64,000 bases of DNA, taken from NCBI RefSeq assembly GCF_007860095.1, contig NZ_SJPT01000004.1, positions 770,373 through 834,372 of the forward strand. The letters are read 5' to 3'. The notes under the pieces are model-generated. The model was given only the letters and a program-made list of their open reading frames with translations, was not told where the DNA came from and made no database searches. Positions 45,803 through 54,134 of the stretch are shown here, in pieces. Made by a program: the position numbers and the translations under genes. Position 1 is the stretch's first letter; every line of letters begins with the position of its first letter. Source of the stretch: Novipirellula galeiformis (GTDB taxonomy: Bacteria; Planctomycetota; Planctomycetia; Pirellulales; Pirellulaceae).

Positions 45803-46930
45803 TTAATCCGCGCGTCCGATCTCAACGACGACGCGAATCCGTTGATCTTGGCGGTTGACCCAAATCTCAACCCGTTCTCCTGGCATTGTATCGGAGACGG
45901 CCTTGCTCAGTGAAGCAAAATCGGTCACCGTCATCTCGCCGAATCGCTCGACGATATCATTGACTTGGATACCGGCATCCTCAGCCGGAGATCCTTTGTT
46001 GACCTCTAGCACTCGTGCCACCTCTTCGGTTTGGTTGCCCCTGACGCCCAGCACCGGGCGGAATCCGGGCAACACGCCCCAGGCTTCGCTGGCCGCGAGC
46101 CGTTTCCAAGAGAAATCATAATGGTCGACCGGGATGTGTAAGTTGTCGGCAACATCGTTTCCAATCCGGCTGTGGACAGCGATCAAGCGTCCTTCGATAT
46201 CAAACAGCGGGCCACCGCTGTCGCCCCCAATCAAGGCACAATCGGTGACGATCGCATCAGGACGAACCGTTAAGATTCGCCCCACGCGGGTGACCGGACC
46301 TCGCTCGCGATCGTAGCCTCCGGGATGACCGGTGGCGATGCACCACATGCCAGGAACTAAATGCTCGCTCGTTCCTAAGGTGGCGTGTTGCCAGGGACGG
46401 CCTTCGTTTTGACCGTCGTTGATTTTGATCAAACCGGCATCGACGCTACGATTCATCCCATACGTCGTCGCGGTCACCGTCCGACCATCTTGCAACTTAA
46501 TCACGGCGTTCTTTTTGGGCCGCATCGCGACGTGCGCCGCGGTCAAAATGTATCCCGATTCGGTAATGATCACGCCGCAACCCTGAGCGGCACCAATCTG
46601 AACGCTAACGGTACAGTTTTTTGCTTGCGCGGCGACCCGTTGTTGCTGTTTTTCCAAAAGTTGCATTTGGTCCAGCGACGATGGGATCCCGCCTTTGCGG
46701 AGCAATGGCTGCAGCGGACTGGGAACCGAGACGAGCGTGCCGTTGGGGGACACCGAAGCGGACGAGGATTCCGAAGGAGACGGGAATAACTGTTGAGCTT
46801 CCAGCGGGGCGATCGGGGCGGACGCGGCTATGACCAACCCGAGTGCCAAGATTACCAAGCACCTGATCTTGAGCGCCGGAGCGATTGCCGGGGAGATTAA
46901 CGCTTCGGTTGGATTCAATACGGACTCCAT
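45803..46930 (-). CDS. Exported S1C serine protease with PDZ domain
   Basis: 375 residues. Signal or anchor helix near residues 22-45 (IRCLVILALGLVIAASAPIA). The catalytic triad is intact: His133 in 'ILTAAHVAM', Asp164 in 'RSVDAGLIKI', Ser238 in 'LIGGDSGGPLFD'. The PDZ domain is at the C-terminus ('VNKGSPAEDAGIQVNDIVER'). Likely a periplasmic DegP/HtrA-like protease. It forms a pair with the degenerate homologue at 44649-45704 and is divergent from the epimerase gene. Confidence 0.87.
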   Translation of the reverse strand: MESVLNPTEALISPAIAPALKIRCLVILALGLVIAASAPIAPLEAQQLFPSPSESSSASVSPNGTLVSVPSPLQPLLRKGGIPSSLDQMQLLEKQQQRVAAQAKNCTVSVQIGAAQGCGVIITESGYILTAAHVAMRPKKNAVIKLQDGRTVTATTYGMNRSVDAGLIKINDGQNEGRPWQHATLGTSEHLVPGMWCIATGHPGGYDRERGPVTRVGRILTVRPDAIVTDCALIGGDSGGPLFDIEGRLIAVHSRIGNDVADNLHIPVDHYDFSWKRLAASEAWGVLPGFRPVLGVRGNQTEEVARVLEVNKGSPAEDAGIQVNDIVERFGEMTVTDFASLSKAVSDTMPGERVEIWVNRQDQRIRVVVEIGRAD

Positions 46931-47118
46931 CAGACGGAAGGCTTCGTAGAAGAGGACGAGCGGATGGTGTAGGCTTGCAATTCCCTTTCGGGCGGATCAC
47001 CCGCCAGGGCTTGCTAAGGTTGCTTTATTGTAACCTGCGTAGCAAGTCAGAGGAAAAAAGGAACCTCAGAAATCACCCCCCATTGGCTGCTTCAAAGAAG
47101 ACTCTAGGATCGCCATTT

Positions 47119-47988
47119 ATGCCTAAATCTCGTGTCTTGATCGTCGGATGCGGTTATCTCGGCTCCGTGGTTGCCGATTTTGCCCGTGATGCCGGACATA
47201 CGGTTTACACCACCACCCGCCGTCCGTCGCGGGCCACTGAGCTGCAGCGTCGTGGATTTCAGCCCATTGTTGCCGATTGGACCGATCGTTCCCGTTTGCA
47301 GCGGCTGCCGGAGGTGGATCGGGTGCTGGTCGCGGTCAGCTATGACGCGTCGAGTGGAGTCTCTCGCTACGAATCCCAGGTCGGCGGACTGCGGAATTTA
47401 TTGGGGGTGGTCAATCCGCAAGCCCCTCTGTGTTACATCAGTACGACGGGCGTTTATCACCAAACCGATGGGCGTTGGGTCGATGAACGCTCGCCGACAA
47501 AGCCGAATCGCGAAGGGGGGAAGGTGCATTTGCAAGCGGAAGATCTGTTGCATCGCCATCGTCCCAATGCGCCCTGGACGATCCTTCGTTTGGCGGGAAT
47601 TTACGGGCCAGACCGGGTGCCACGGATTGCCAATCTCCTCAAGGGGCAACCGATCGCCTCACCCGAAGAGGGTTACTTGAATCTGATCCATGTGGTCGAT
47701 GCAGCCCGTGCCGTGATCGCAGCGTGGCAGCATCCTGAGCACCGCTTGTTTGTCGTTGGCGATGACGAGCCGATGCAACGACGCGAGTTTTATTGCCAAA
47801 TCGCACGCCAATGTGGCGTTTCGCCTCCTGTTTTCCAGGCTCCGGAGCAGGGATCCGCCAAACAAATGCGGAGTGAAAGCAATAAGCGGATTTGGAATCG
47901 CCGATTGAAGGAGAAATTGCTACCCAAGCTCGCCTTTCCGACCTACCGTGAAGGTTTGGCTCAAATTTTGAAAAATCAGCGATTTTAA
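47119..47988 (+). CDS. NAD(P)-dependent epimerase/dehydratase-like protein (SDR, YeeZ-like)
   Basis: 289 residues from the ATG at 47119 (AGGAT nine bases upstream). Rossmann motif 'VLIVGCGYLGSVVADFARDA' at the N-terminus, 'CYISTTGVYHQTDGRWVDER' in the middle and 'ILRLAGIYGPDRVPRIANLL' after it, as in the extended SDR family. The usual catalytic YxxxK is not obvious ('VHLQAEDLLHRH' at that position), so the reaction is uncertain. Confidence 0.8.
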   Translation: MPKSRVLIVGCGYLGSVVADFARDAGHTVYTTTRRPSRATELQRRGFQPIVADWTDRSRLQRLPEVDRVLVAVSYDASSGVSRYESQVGGLRNLLGVVNPQAPLCYISTTGVYHQTDGRWVDERSPTKPNREGGKVHLQAEDLLHRHRPNAPWTILRLAGIYGPDRVPRIANLLKGQPIASPEEGYLNLIHVVDAARAVIAAWQHPEHRLFVVGDDEPMQRREFYCQIARQCGVSPPVFQAPEQGSAKQMRSESNKRIWNRRLKEKLLPKLAFPTYREGLAQILKNQRF

Positions 47989-48148
47989 GCCCGTAAGCCG
48001 ATTTTGCACTCCGACACTTAGGTTGCCTCAACACATAGGCGGAATGAGGGGCGGTTTATCCACCTTCGCTTTCAACCGGGTTCTCGTGGTTCCCCCGTCC
48101 TGCGTAGAATGCCGCAACCGTATTCCCTTCTCTGAGATTCGATTCGTT

Positions 48149-48952
48149 ATGTTGATTCGTAAACCCATTTTTCCAGGCGTGATCGAGCTTAATTTTCAAG
48201 CAGGCGAAGTGCTTGGTTGCAACGTCTACCTGGTCTACGATCAAGATGAATGGATCTTGATCGACATTGGTTACGAGGAGACGGTCGATGATTACATCGA
48301 AATCATCCGCCAGCTTGATTTTCCAATCTCGCGTTGCAAGACGCTCGTGGCCACGCATGCCGACGTCGATCACATCCAAGGGCTCGCCAAGGCAAAGCAA
48401 CTGCTCAAAACCTCGGTCACCGGGCATCCCAATGCGGTCAAGCCACTGCGTGACGGGGACACCTTGATCACGTTGGCGGAAATCGAAGCCCAGAATCTGA
48501 AGCTTGCGATGCCGCCCGTCGACGTCGAACATCAAGTCAACGATGGCGACATCATTAACGTCGGCAACATCGAGCTAGAGGTTTGGCATACGCCCGGGCA
48601 CACCGACAGCCAATTGGCCTTTCGCCATGGCGATGTCTTGCTCAGCGGTGATAATATTTATCGCGATGGTTGCATCGGAGCAATCGACGCTCATCACGGC
48701 AGCGACATCAAGGCGTTTGTTAAATCGCTCGAGCGGATTCGCGATAGTGACGTCAAATGGTTGGCGCCGAGTCATGGCCCGATCTTCCGCAACGACAAAG
48801 ATCTGCTCAATCGCACCATTGATCGTCTTCGTGGCTACTTGAAAATGGCCGACTTTGGGACACTCGCGGACAGTTGGCCTTTGATGGATCAATGGGACGA
48901 CGAGGTGGCCGAAGGGATCTTGCCCGAAGGACTCGTGCCTCCGAAGCCATAG
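48149..48952 (+). CDS. Metallo-beta-lactamase-fold hydrolase
   Basis: 267 residues from the ATG at 48149 (MLIRKPIFPGVIELNFQAGE). Metal ligands: 'TLVATHADVDHIQGLAKAK' (HxDxxH type with Asp), 'VWHTPGHTDSQLAF', 'VLLSGDNIYRDG' and 'WLAPSHGPIFRN'. Glyoxalase II/lactonase-like, probably with two metals; substrate unknown. Confidence 0.85.
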   Translation: MLIRKPIFPGVIELNFQAGEVLGCNVYLVYDQDEWILIDIGYEETVDDYIEIIRQLDFPISRCKTLVATHADVDHIQGLAKAKQLLKTSVTGHPNAVKPLRDGDTLITLAEIEAQNLKLAMPPVDVEHQVNDGDIINVGNIELEVWHTPGHTDSQLAFRHGDVLLSGDNIYRDGCIGAIDAHHGSDIKAFVKSLERIRDSDVKWLAPSHGPIFRNDKDLLNRTIDRLRGYLKMADFGTLADSWPLMDQWDDEVAEGILPEGLVPPKP

Positions 48953-49028
48953 AGCATTTTGAATAATGACGTGGGATTCACAAAAAGCTCGAGTGCTGCG
49001 TCTAGCCTAGGAAGTTAGGGTTGAAGCG

Positions 49029-49094
49029 ATTAGCCGTTTTGGCGTTAGCCACGGTTTTAACAACAGAACCGTGGCTAACGCCAAAACGGCTAAT
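49029..49094. repeat. Perfect REP palindrome (66 bp)
   Basis: The left arm starts 'attagccgttttggcgttag' and continues 'ccacggtt'; the right arm is its exact reverse complement (28 bp each), around a 10-base loop. Core gttagccacggtt matches the RAYT-1 REP family. It follows a short copy of family 3 (48951-48990) after the MBL gene. The remaining sequence up to 49250 shows no gene. Confidence 0.85.
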
Positions 49095-49250
49095 CCTAAA
49101 AGTAAGGTTTGGCAAAGCACGAGGCGGTCGAGTTGGATCGCGAGCGACGTGTGGCTGCAGCAAAGGGCATCGAAACGTTATCCTGGTGAGCGTGTTCGCA
49201 TCAGGTTGCGAACGTGGTCCCCTCAATCGCCAATGCTTAATTGAAATCAG

Positions 49251-50297
49251 ATGGTCCAAACAAACGAGCCCCAACCGAACACGTTCTTTGTTGAAGTCTC
49301 TGGTTCGGGGCTTCCCGAAGTGGATGGTCTGTTCGTGCCTTCCACGGCGCCGCCCACCAAATCGGAATCGGGAACTGTATCAAGTCCCGGCTACTGGAAT
49401 GGCAAGAGGGCGTGGGACCGTGCCGACGGTCAAAGTGCCCGAAGCCCTTCGTTGTCGTACTCCAACACCTATAAATCCTGGCGAATTTGTCGTCTCGATG
49501 GTCATCTCGCCTACGACATCTCAGGCGAAGATGAGTTGCCACCTACCGATCGAGAGTGGCATGTTTACAAAAAGGGGGTTGCCCCGGCTCCGAAGGTTGT
49601 GCTCCACCACTATGACCCCAGGCTGCCCTGTCCGAGTCCCAACGTCGTCTTCGTTCTGGGAGGACCCGGTGCTGGAAAAGGAACCATGTGTGAGCTTGCC
49701 GAGTCTCAACTCGGGTGGACTCATTTGTCCACTGGCGATCTGCTCCGCGCCGAACGCCAATTGGGAGGTCCGACCGCCGCCATCATCGAAGAATTCACAA
49801 CGGCGGGGAAGTTAGTACCCAACGAGATCATCGTAACGTTGCTCAAGAACGCGATGGAGACGGTTACCAGAACGACAGGCAAGAATAACTTCCTGCTTGA
49901 TGGGTTCCCTCGCTCCCTATCCAATTTAGAAGCATGGTACGAGATCTTCGGGCGGGAAGCCGAGTTGCCTAAGATGTTGTACTTCGAGTGCCCCTACGCG
50001 GTGCTCGAAAAACGGATCATGAGCCGCGCTAAGTACTCCGGCCGGAGTGACGATAATGTGGAGAGTGTGAAGCTGAGGTTCGACACCTTCAAGGCGGAGA
50101 CGCTGCCCACCGTGGAGCTCTTCAAGAGCAAAGGTAAATGTGTTGAAGTCGACACCAGCCAAGATCGCCAAGCCGTCTTTGCGCTCGTCATCCGTAACCT
50201 GGCGGAGTACACCGATACTCAACTTGCTACTAAGCCGCTGACCGAGAGAGCGGAGATGCTTCTCGGTCTCAGGCCTTACTCCGCAGAGGAGGCGTAA
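49251..50297 (+). CDS. Eukaryote-like UMP/CMP kinase with extra N-terminal domain
   Basis: 348 residues. From about residue 130: P-loop 'VVFVLGGPGAGKGTMCELAE', 'THLSTGDLLRAERQ', 'GKLVPNEIIVTLLKNAM', 'FLLDGFPRSLSNLEAWYEIF' and a short lid 'RAKYSGRSDDNVES'. These follow eukaryotic UMP/CMP kinases more closely than bacterial Adk or Cmk. The N-terminal 115 residues ('FFVEVSGSGLPEVDGLFVPS', 'WRICRLDGHLAYD', 'PPTDREWHVYKKGVAPAP') form a small beta-rich domain of a kind I associate with protist proteins. It likely phosphorylates UMP/CMP or AMP. Transfer from a eukaryote is inferred. No clear Shine-Dalgarno sequence. Confidence 0.8.
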   Translation: MVQTNEPQPNTFFVEVSGSGLPEVDGLFVPSTAPPTKSESGTVSSPGYWNGKRAWDRADGQSARSPSLSYSNTYKSWRICRLDGHLAYDISGEDELPPTDREWHVYKKGVAPAPKVVLHHYDPRLPCPSPNVVFVLGGPGAGKGTMCELAESQLGWTHLSTGDLLRAERQLGGPTAAIIEEFTTAGKLVPNEIIVTLLKNAMETVTRTTGKNNFLLDGFPRSLSNLEAWYEIFGREAELPKMLYFECPYAVLEKRIMSRAKYSGRSDDNVESVKLRFDTFKAETLPTVELFKSKGKCVEVDTSQDRQAVFALVIRNLAEYTDTQLATKPLTERAEMLLGLRPYSAEEA

Positions 50298-50518
50298 CGG
50301 GGGATTGAAGACTCCGGTCAATCCAATCGTGGATCTCTGCTGCCTTCGTGTGGTTATCCGGCTCCGGGGGCAATGCATCCGAGCGGGTTTCCGTTTGCGA
50401 TTTGGCATCCTCAACCACAAGGTTTTCGTTGACGATTGAGTGGTTGTCCCCGTTTCGGAGTCCATCGCGAGTGACCGTTGACGCGGGGCCATGACGCGGT
50501 AGAATCAATCGAGCAACG

Positions 50519-50560
50519 CCCGGACGAGACGCGCCGTACCCGGTCAAGACAAGACGACGC
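50519..50560 (+). promoter_or_regulatory. Guanidine-III riboswitch (ykkC-III class)
   Basis: The sequence ccggacgag, then gcgccgtacccggtcaag and acaagacgacgc keeps the order and bases of the guanidine-III aptamer. Stem P1 pairs ccgg (50520-50523) with ccgg (50540-50543); the pseudoknot pairs gcgcc (50531-50535) with gacgc (50556-50560), with one C-A mismatch. It ends 20 bases before the Shine-Dalgarno of the gdx/sugE gene, the expected target, so guanidine probably exposes the ribosome site. Confidence 0.88.
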
Positions 50561-50593
50561 ACTTACGAATTTTCTTTCCGTAGGAGCATCGTC

Positions 50594-50920
50594 ATGAAAC
50601 CGTGGATTATCTTGTTGGTCGCTGGGTTGTTGGAAACCGGATGGGCTGTTGGCTTGAAATATACCGACGCCTTCACACGGTTTTGGCCCAGTGTGGGGAC
50701 CGGCGTGGCGCTCGTCGCCAGCATGGTTCTGCTTGCGATTGCCGTGCGCGAACTTCCCATTGGTACGGCCTATCCCGTCTGGGTCGGCATCGGGGCCGTC
50801 GGAGCTGCGGCCTATGGCATGCTCTTTCTGAGCGAGCCTGTCTCGTCGTCTCGCATTTTCTTTCTCGCCTTGTTGCTCGTCGCCATTGTTGGTTTGAAGC
50901 TGACCTCCGTCACGAGTTAA
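50594..50920 (+). CDS. gdx: Guanidinium exporter Gdx (SugE type, SMR family)
   Basis: 108 residues, four membrane helices. TM1 'WIILLVAGLLETGWAVGLKY' holds the essential Glu of SMR transporters, with the G-W-A-V-G-L-K pattern of the SugE branch rather than EmrE. TM3 'YPVWVGIGAVGAAAYGMLFL' carries the conserved YxVWxGIG. The ATG at 50594 has TAGGAG seven bases upstream. Small dual-topology exporters of this branch expel guanidinium in exchange for protons. The guanidine-III riboswitch upstream supports both function and regulation. Confidence 0.93.
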   Translation: MKPWIILLVAGLLETGWAVGLKYTDAFTRFWPSVGTGVALVASMVLLAIAVRELPIGTAYPVWVGIGAVGAAAYGMLFLSEPVSSSRIFFLALLLVAIVGLKLTSVTS

Positions 50921-51076
50921 TCGCGCGGCGCACGACAGTGAACCATGGAGCGGTAAGGATCGCGCGGTGATCGCCACGTTCGATTTTGCCAACCAAGTGG
51001 CAGCCTGAGTGGGAGCCGATAGAATGATGGAGTGCCGGTTGCCTTCATTCCTCTTCATGCGATCAGTAGGCGTTTC

Positions 51077-51643
51077 GTGTCGGAAGTCACCCAAATACTC
51101 CATCGGATTGAACAGGGCGACGCGGCGGCGAGCGAATTGTTGCCGCTGGTTTACGCTGAATTACGCCGCTTGGCGGGGCACAAACTAAAGAGTGAGGCCG
51201 CCGGCCAGACACTGCAACCGACCGCGCTGGTCCACGAAGCCTACATGCGGTTGGTCGGCTACGAGGACGTGCAACGCTGGGACAGCCGCGGCCATTTCTT
51301 TGCCGCAGCCGCCGAGGCGATGCGGCGAATTCTGATCGAAAATGTGCGTCGCCGGCGAAGTCTGAAACGGGGGGGAGATCGTGCACGGTTCGAGATCGCC
51401 GAGGACGATGCGATTGTCGATACCATCAATCTCGACGAGTTGCTCGATTTGGATGCGGCACTCGAAAAGCTCGGTGACAGCGAACCGGAGCTCGCGAAGC
51501 TCGTGAAACTGCGATATTTCGCTGGCTTGAGTGTCGAAGAGTCTGCCGAAGTGCTGGGGGTTTCGTCTCGGACCGTCAAGCGAAATTGGGCCTTTGCCCG
51601 GGCCTGGTTGGGCCGCGAGCTGAATTCGGAAGCAGAATCCTGA
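51077..51643 (+). CDS. ECF-type sigma factor
   Basis: About 188 residues from a GTG at 51077 (TAGG upstream); an upstream start at 51032 is possible. Region 2: 'ELLPLVYAELRRLAGHKLKS', 'QPTALVHEAYMRLVG', 'HFFAAAAEAMRRILIENVRR'. Region 4: 'VKLRYFAGLSVEESAEVLGV' and 'SSRTVKRNWAFARAWLGREL'. This is the planctomycete/ECF_SigmaC-like pattern (PF07638). The Ser/Thr kinase gene follows 75 bp downstream on the same strand, a common pairing in planctomycetes in which the kinase is thought to control the sigma factor. Confidence 0.9.
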   Translation: MSEVTQILHRIEQGDAAASELLPLVYAELRRLAGHKLKSEAAGQTLQPTALVHEAYMRLVGYEDVQRWDSRGHFFAAAAEAMRRILIENVRRRRSLKRGGDRARFEIAEDDAIVDTINLDELLDLDAALEKLGDSEPELAKLVKLRYFAGLSVEESAEVLGVSSRTVKRNWAFARAWLGRELNSEAES

Positions 51644-51718
51644 AATTTTATGTCCCCGGCGGCGCTCCGATTTCGCATCTCGAGTTGTAATGCTTCGCTT
51701 AGGGACTGAATCAGACAC

Positions 51719-53956
51719 ATGGCTACCGAATCAGAGAAATCGATCTTCTTCAACGCGCTGGACATTGAGTCCCCGCGCGATCGTTCGGCCTATGTGGAAC
51801 AAGCCTGTCGCGGCAATGAGCATCTTTTTAACGCCGTTTGTGCACTGCTCCGTGAAAACGATCGAGCAGAGAATCCGGTCGATCGGCCGCTGGCGCCCCC
51901 CTTTCTGCCGTCGCTGACGATGGATCAGTCAAGTGAGGTGAGCGATTCCCGGTTCGCACCGGGCACGATGGTCGGCCCCTACAGGTTGATGGAGCAAATT
52001 GGCGAAGGAGGGTTCGGGCTGGTCTTCGTCGCCGACCAACAGAAACCGGTTCGTCGCCGGGTCGCGCTCAAGATCATCAAACCGGGGATGGAAACTCGCG
52101 AGGTGATCGCTCGGTTCGAAGCCGAACGTCAAGCGCTCGCCATGATGGACCACGAAAACATCGCTCGCGTTTTCGACGCTGGGGTGACCGACGATGGCCA
52201 ACCCTACTTTGTGATGGAACTGGTTCGTGGCGTTCCGCTAAACGAGTTCTCCGATAACCATCGACTCGACACGCGTGCACGGCTGGAATTGTTTCTGTCG
52301 ATCTGCAATGCGGTTCAGCACGCGCATCAAAAAGGGATCATCCACCGCGATCTGAAACCATCCAATGTGCTGGTGACGCTACAAGACGGTCGGCCGATCG
52401 CCAAAGTGATCGACTTCGGCATCGTAAAAGCCATCGGCCAAACTTTGACCGATAAGACAATCTACACGCGTCTGTCCTCGATGATCGGCACTCCGGCTTA
52501 CATGAGCCCCGAGCAAGCGGAAATGAGCAACGTTGATGTCGACACTCGCAGCGACATCTATTCGCTTGGGGTGATGCTTTACGAATTGTTGACCGGTTCG
52601 ACGCCGTTCACTCGTGATCGCCTTAACAGTGTCGGCTTCGACGAGCTTCGCCGGATCATCCGCGAAGAGGAACCGCCACGCCCAAGCGCTCGATTTAGCA
52701 CCTTGGGCGACAAAATTGCAACGACCATTTCAGCCAATCGTCGACTCGAGCCAGCGAAGCTCGTGTCGCTGATGCAGGGCGATTTGGATTGGATCGTGAT
52801 GAAGGCGCTCGACAAAGATCGCGGTCGACGTTATCCGAGTGCCAATGCAATGGGCGAAGACGTGTCACGTTTTTTGCTCGGCAAGCCGGTCGAAGCCCGT
52901 CCCCCCTCGACCCTGTATCGGTTCACCAAGTTCGCGCGACGAAACAAAGTGGTGTTGGCAACCGTTTCGCTGGTCGCAGCCGCGTTGATCGTTGGAACCG
53001 TCATTAGCGTGTGGCAGGCAACCATCGCCTACGACGCGCTACAGCAGGCACAGCAAGCCGAATCAGCAGCGAATGATTCGCGGCAAGAGCTAAAGGAATT
53101 TACCGATCGGCTTCAGCAGGCCAACGCACTGTTGACTTCAGGCCGAGCGTTTGTCGAAGCAGGCAACCTAGGTGCAGCGCACAACGCGTACACTCAAGCG
53201 ACCGAGGTTCAACCGAGGTACTTCCATGTCTGGATGGAACGAGGGCTGCTTTATGCAAAGTTGGGCTTATGGAATCGAGCCGCAGTCGATTTTAGCAAGG
53301 CGATCGAATTGGGGTGTCCCGTCGATCGTGCCGAGTTTATGGGGGTCGCGCAGCTGTTTTTCTTCCTGCGTAATGAGGCAACGTACCGGCTGCTTTCCAA
53401 ATCGCTGGCCGATTCCAATGGCGGTTATCTGATCACCAAGCTGGGAGGGCTGCTGGTTGAACCTCTCGAGCAAGGTCTCGCGAAACAGCTCGCTTCCGAA
53501 GCGGAGCAAATGCTGGTCGACCGACGTTTGAACCTTCCCGTTGCACGGAATCGACTCTCACGTGCGCCGCGGGGTGCGAAGCTGTACCTCGCCGGTTGGG
53601 CGCACCTGCAAGCAGCGGATTTGGAGCAAGCGATTGAGCGTCTAGAGCAGTCAAATAGCGAGGACCCGTATTGGCCAGGCCGTGGTATCGGCGATCCGCT
53701 GCTGGCGATTGCCTATCATCAGGCCGGACGCGATGAAGAGGCAATCCGTGCGCTCGAACGCTCGTCAGGGTCGCTCAGTGATTGGTTGGATCAGTCGTTG
53801 ACGAGACAACAGGGGGCACCACCGATCCCATGGTTTGACTGGGTTCAATTCCTGATCTCCCATCAACAAGCATCGATTCTGGTGACCGGTGAAACACCGC
53901 CCACCGATCCACGTCTTGCCGAGATGGAAGCGTTGGCAGTCGCTGCGATCCAGTGA
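51719..53956 (+). CDS. Membrane Ser/Thr protein kinase with C-terminal TPR region
   Basis: 745 residues. N-terminal helical region ('SPRDRSAYVEQACRGNEHLF'). Kinase domain about 85-400: Gly loop 'IGEGGFGLVFVADQQ', 'VALKIIKPG' lysine, 'GIIHRDLKPSNVLV', 'VIDFGIVKA', 'TPAYMSPEQAEMSNVDVDTR'. One membrane helix near 420-440 (VVLATVSLVAAALIVGTVIS). The rest has TPR-like repeats ('AGNLGAAHNAYTQATEVQPR', 'LGLWNRAAVDFSKAIELG'). Probably signals together with the ECF sigma factor encoded upstream. Confidence 0.92.
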   Translation: MATESEKSIFFNALDIESPRDRSAYVEQACRGNEHLFNAVCALLRENDRAENPVDRPLAPPFLPSLTMDQSSEVSDSRFAPGTMVGPYRLMEQIGEGGFGLVFVADQQKPVRRRVALKIIKPGMETREVIARFEAERQALAMMDHENIARVFDAGVTDDGQPYFVMELVRGVPLNEFSDNHRLDTRARLELFLSICNAVQHAHQKGIIHRDLKPSNVLVTLQDGRPIAKVIDFGIVKAIGQTLTDKTIYTRLSSMIGTPAYMSPEQAEMSNVDVDTRSDIYSLGVMLYELLTGSTPFTRDRLNSVGFDELRRIIREEEPPRPSARFSTLGDKIATTISANRRLEPAKLVSLMQGDLDWIVMKALDKDRGRRYPSANAMGEDVSRFLLGKPVEARPPSTLYRFTKFARRNKVVLATVSLVAAALIVGTVISVWQATIAYDALQQAQQAESAANDSRQELKEFTDRLQQANALLTSGRAFVEAGNLGAAHNAYTQATEVQPRYFHVWMERGLLYAKLGLWNRAAVDFSKAIELGCPVDRAEFMGVAQLFFFLRNEATYRLLSKSLADSNGGYLITKLGGLLVEPLEQGLAKQLASEAEQMLVDRRLNLPVARNRLSRAPRGAKLYLAGWAHLQAADLEQAIERLEQSNSEDPYWPGRGIGDPLLAIAYHQAGRDEEAIRALERSSGSLSDWLDQSLTRQQGAPPIPWFDWVQFLISHQQASILVTGETPPTDPRLAEMEALAVAAIQ

Positions 53957-53993
53957 TCGACCGTAGCCGCAGGACTGCTAGTCTCGATGTTCC

Positions 53994-54130
53994 GCAACCC
54001 GATGCATCGGGTTAGAAGTTCTGCGTTGACGTTCAAAGATGAACGGCAAGGCTTCGGATAAGGCCACTTCGAAACGCATCAGCGCGGGACCGAGTCAAGC
54101 GTGATGGTCCCTTGCTCACTGGGTTACTGG
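53994..54130. repeat. Degenerate intergenic palindrome (family 2-like)
   Basis: 'cgcaacccgatgcatcgggt' and 'gaccgagtcaagcgtgatgg' with 'cccttgctcactgggttac' recall family 2, but with many changes. It lies between the convergent kinase and hflC genes. Confidence 0.45.
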
Positions 54131-54134
54131 GCAG

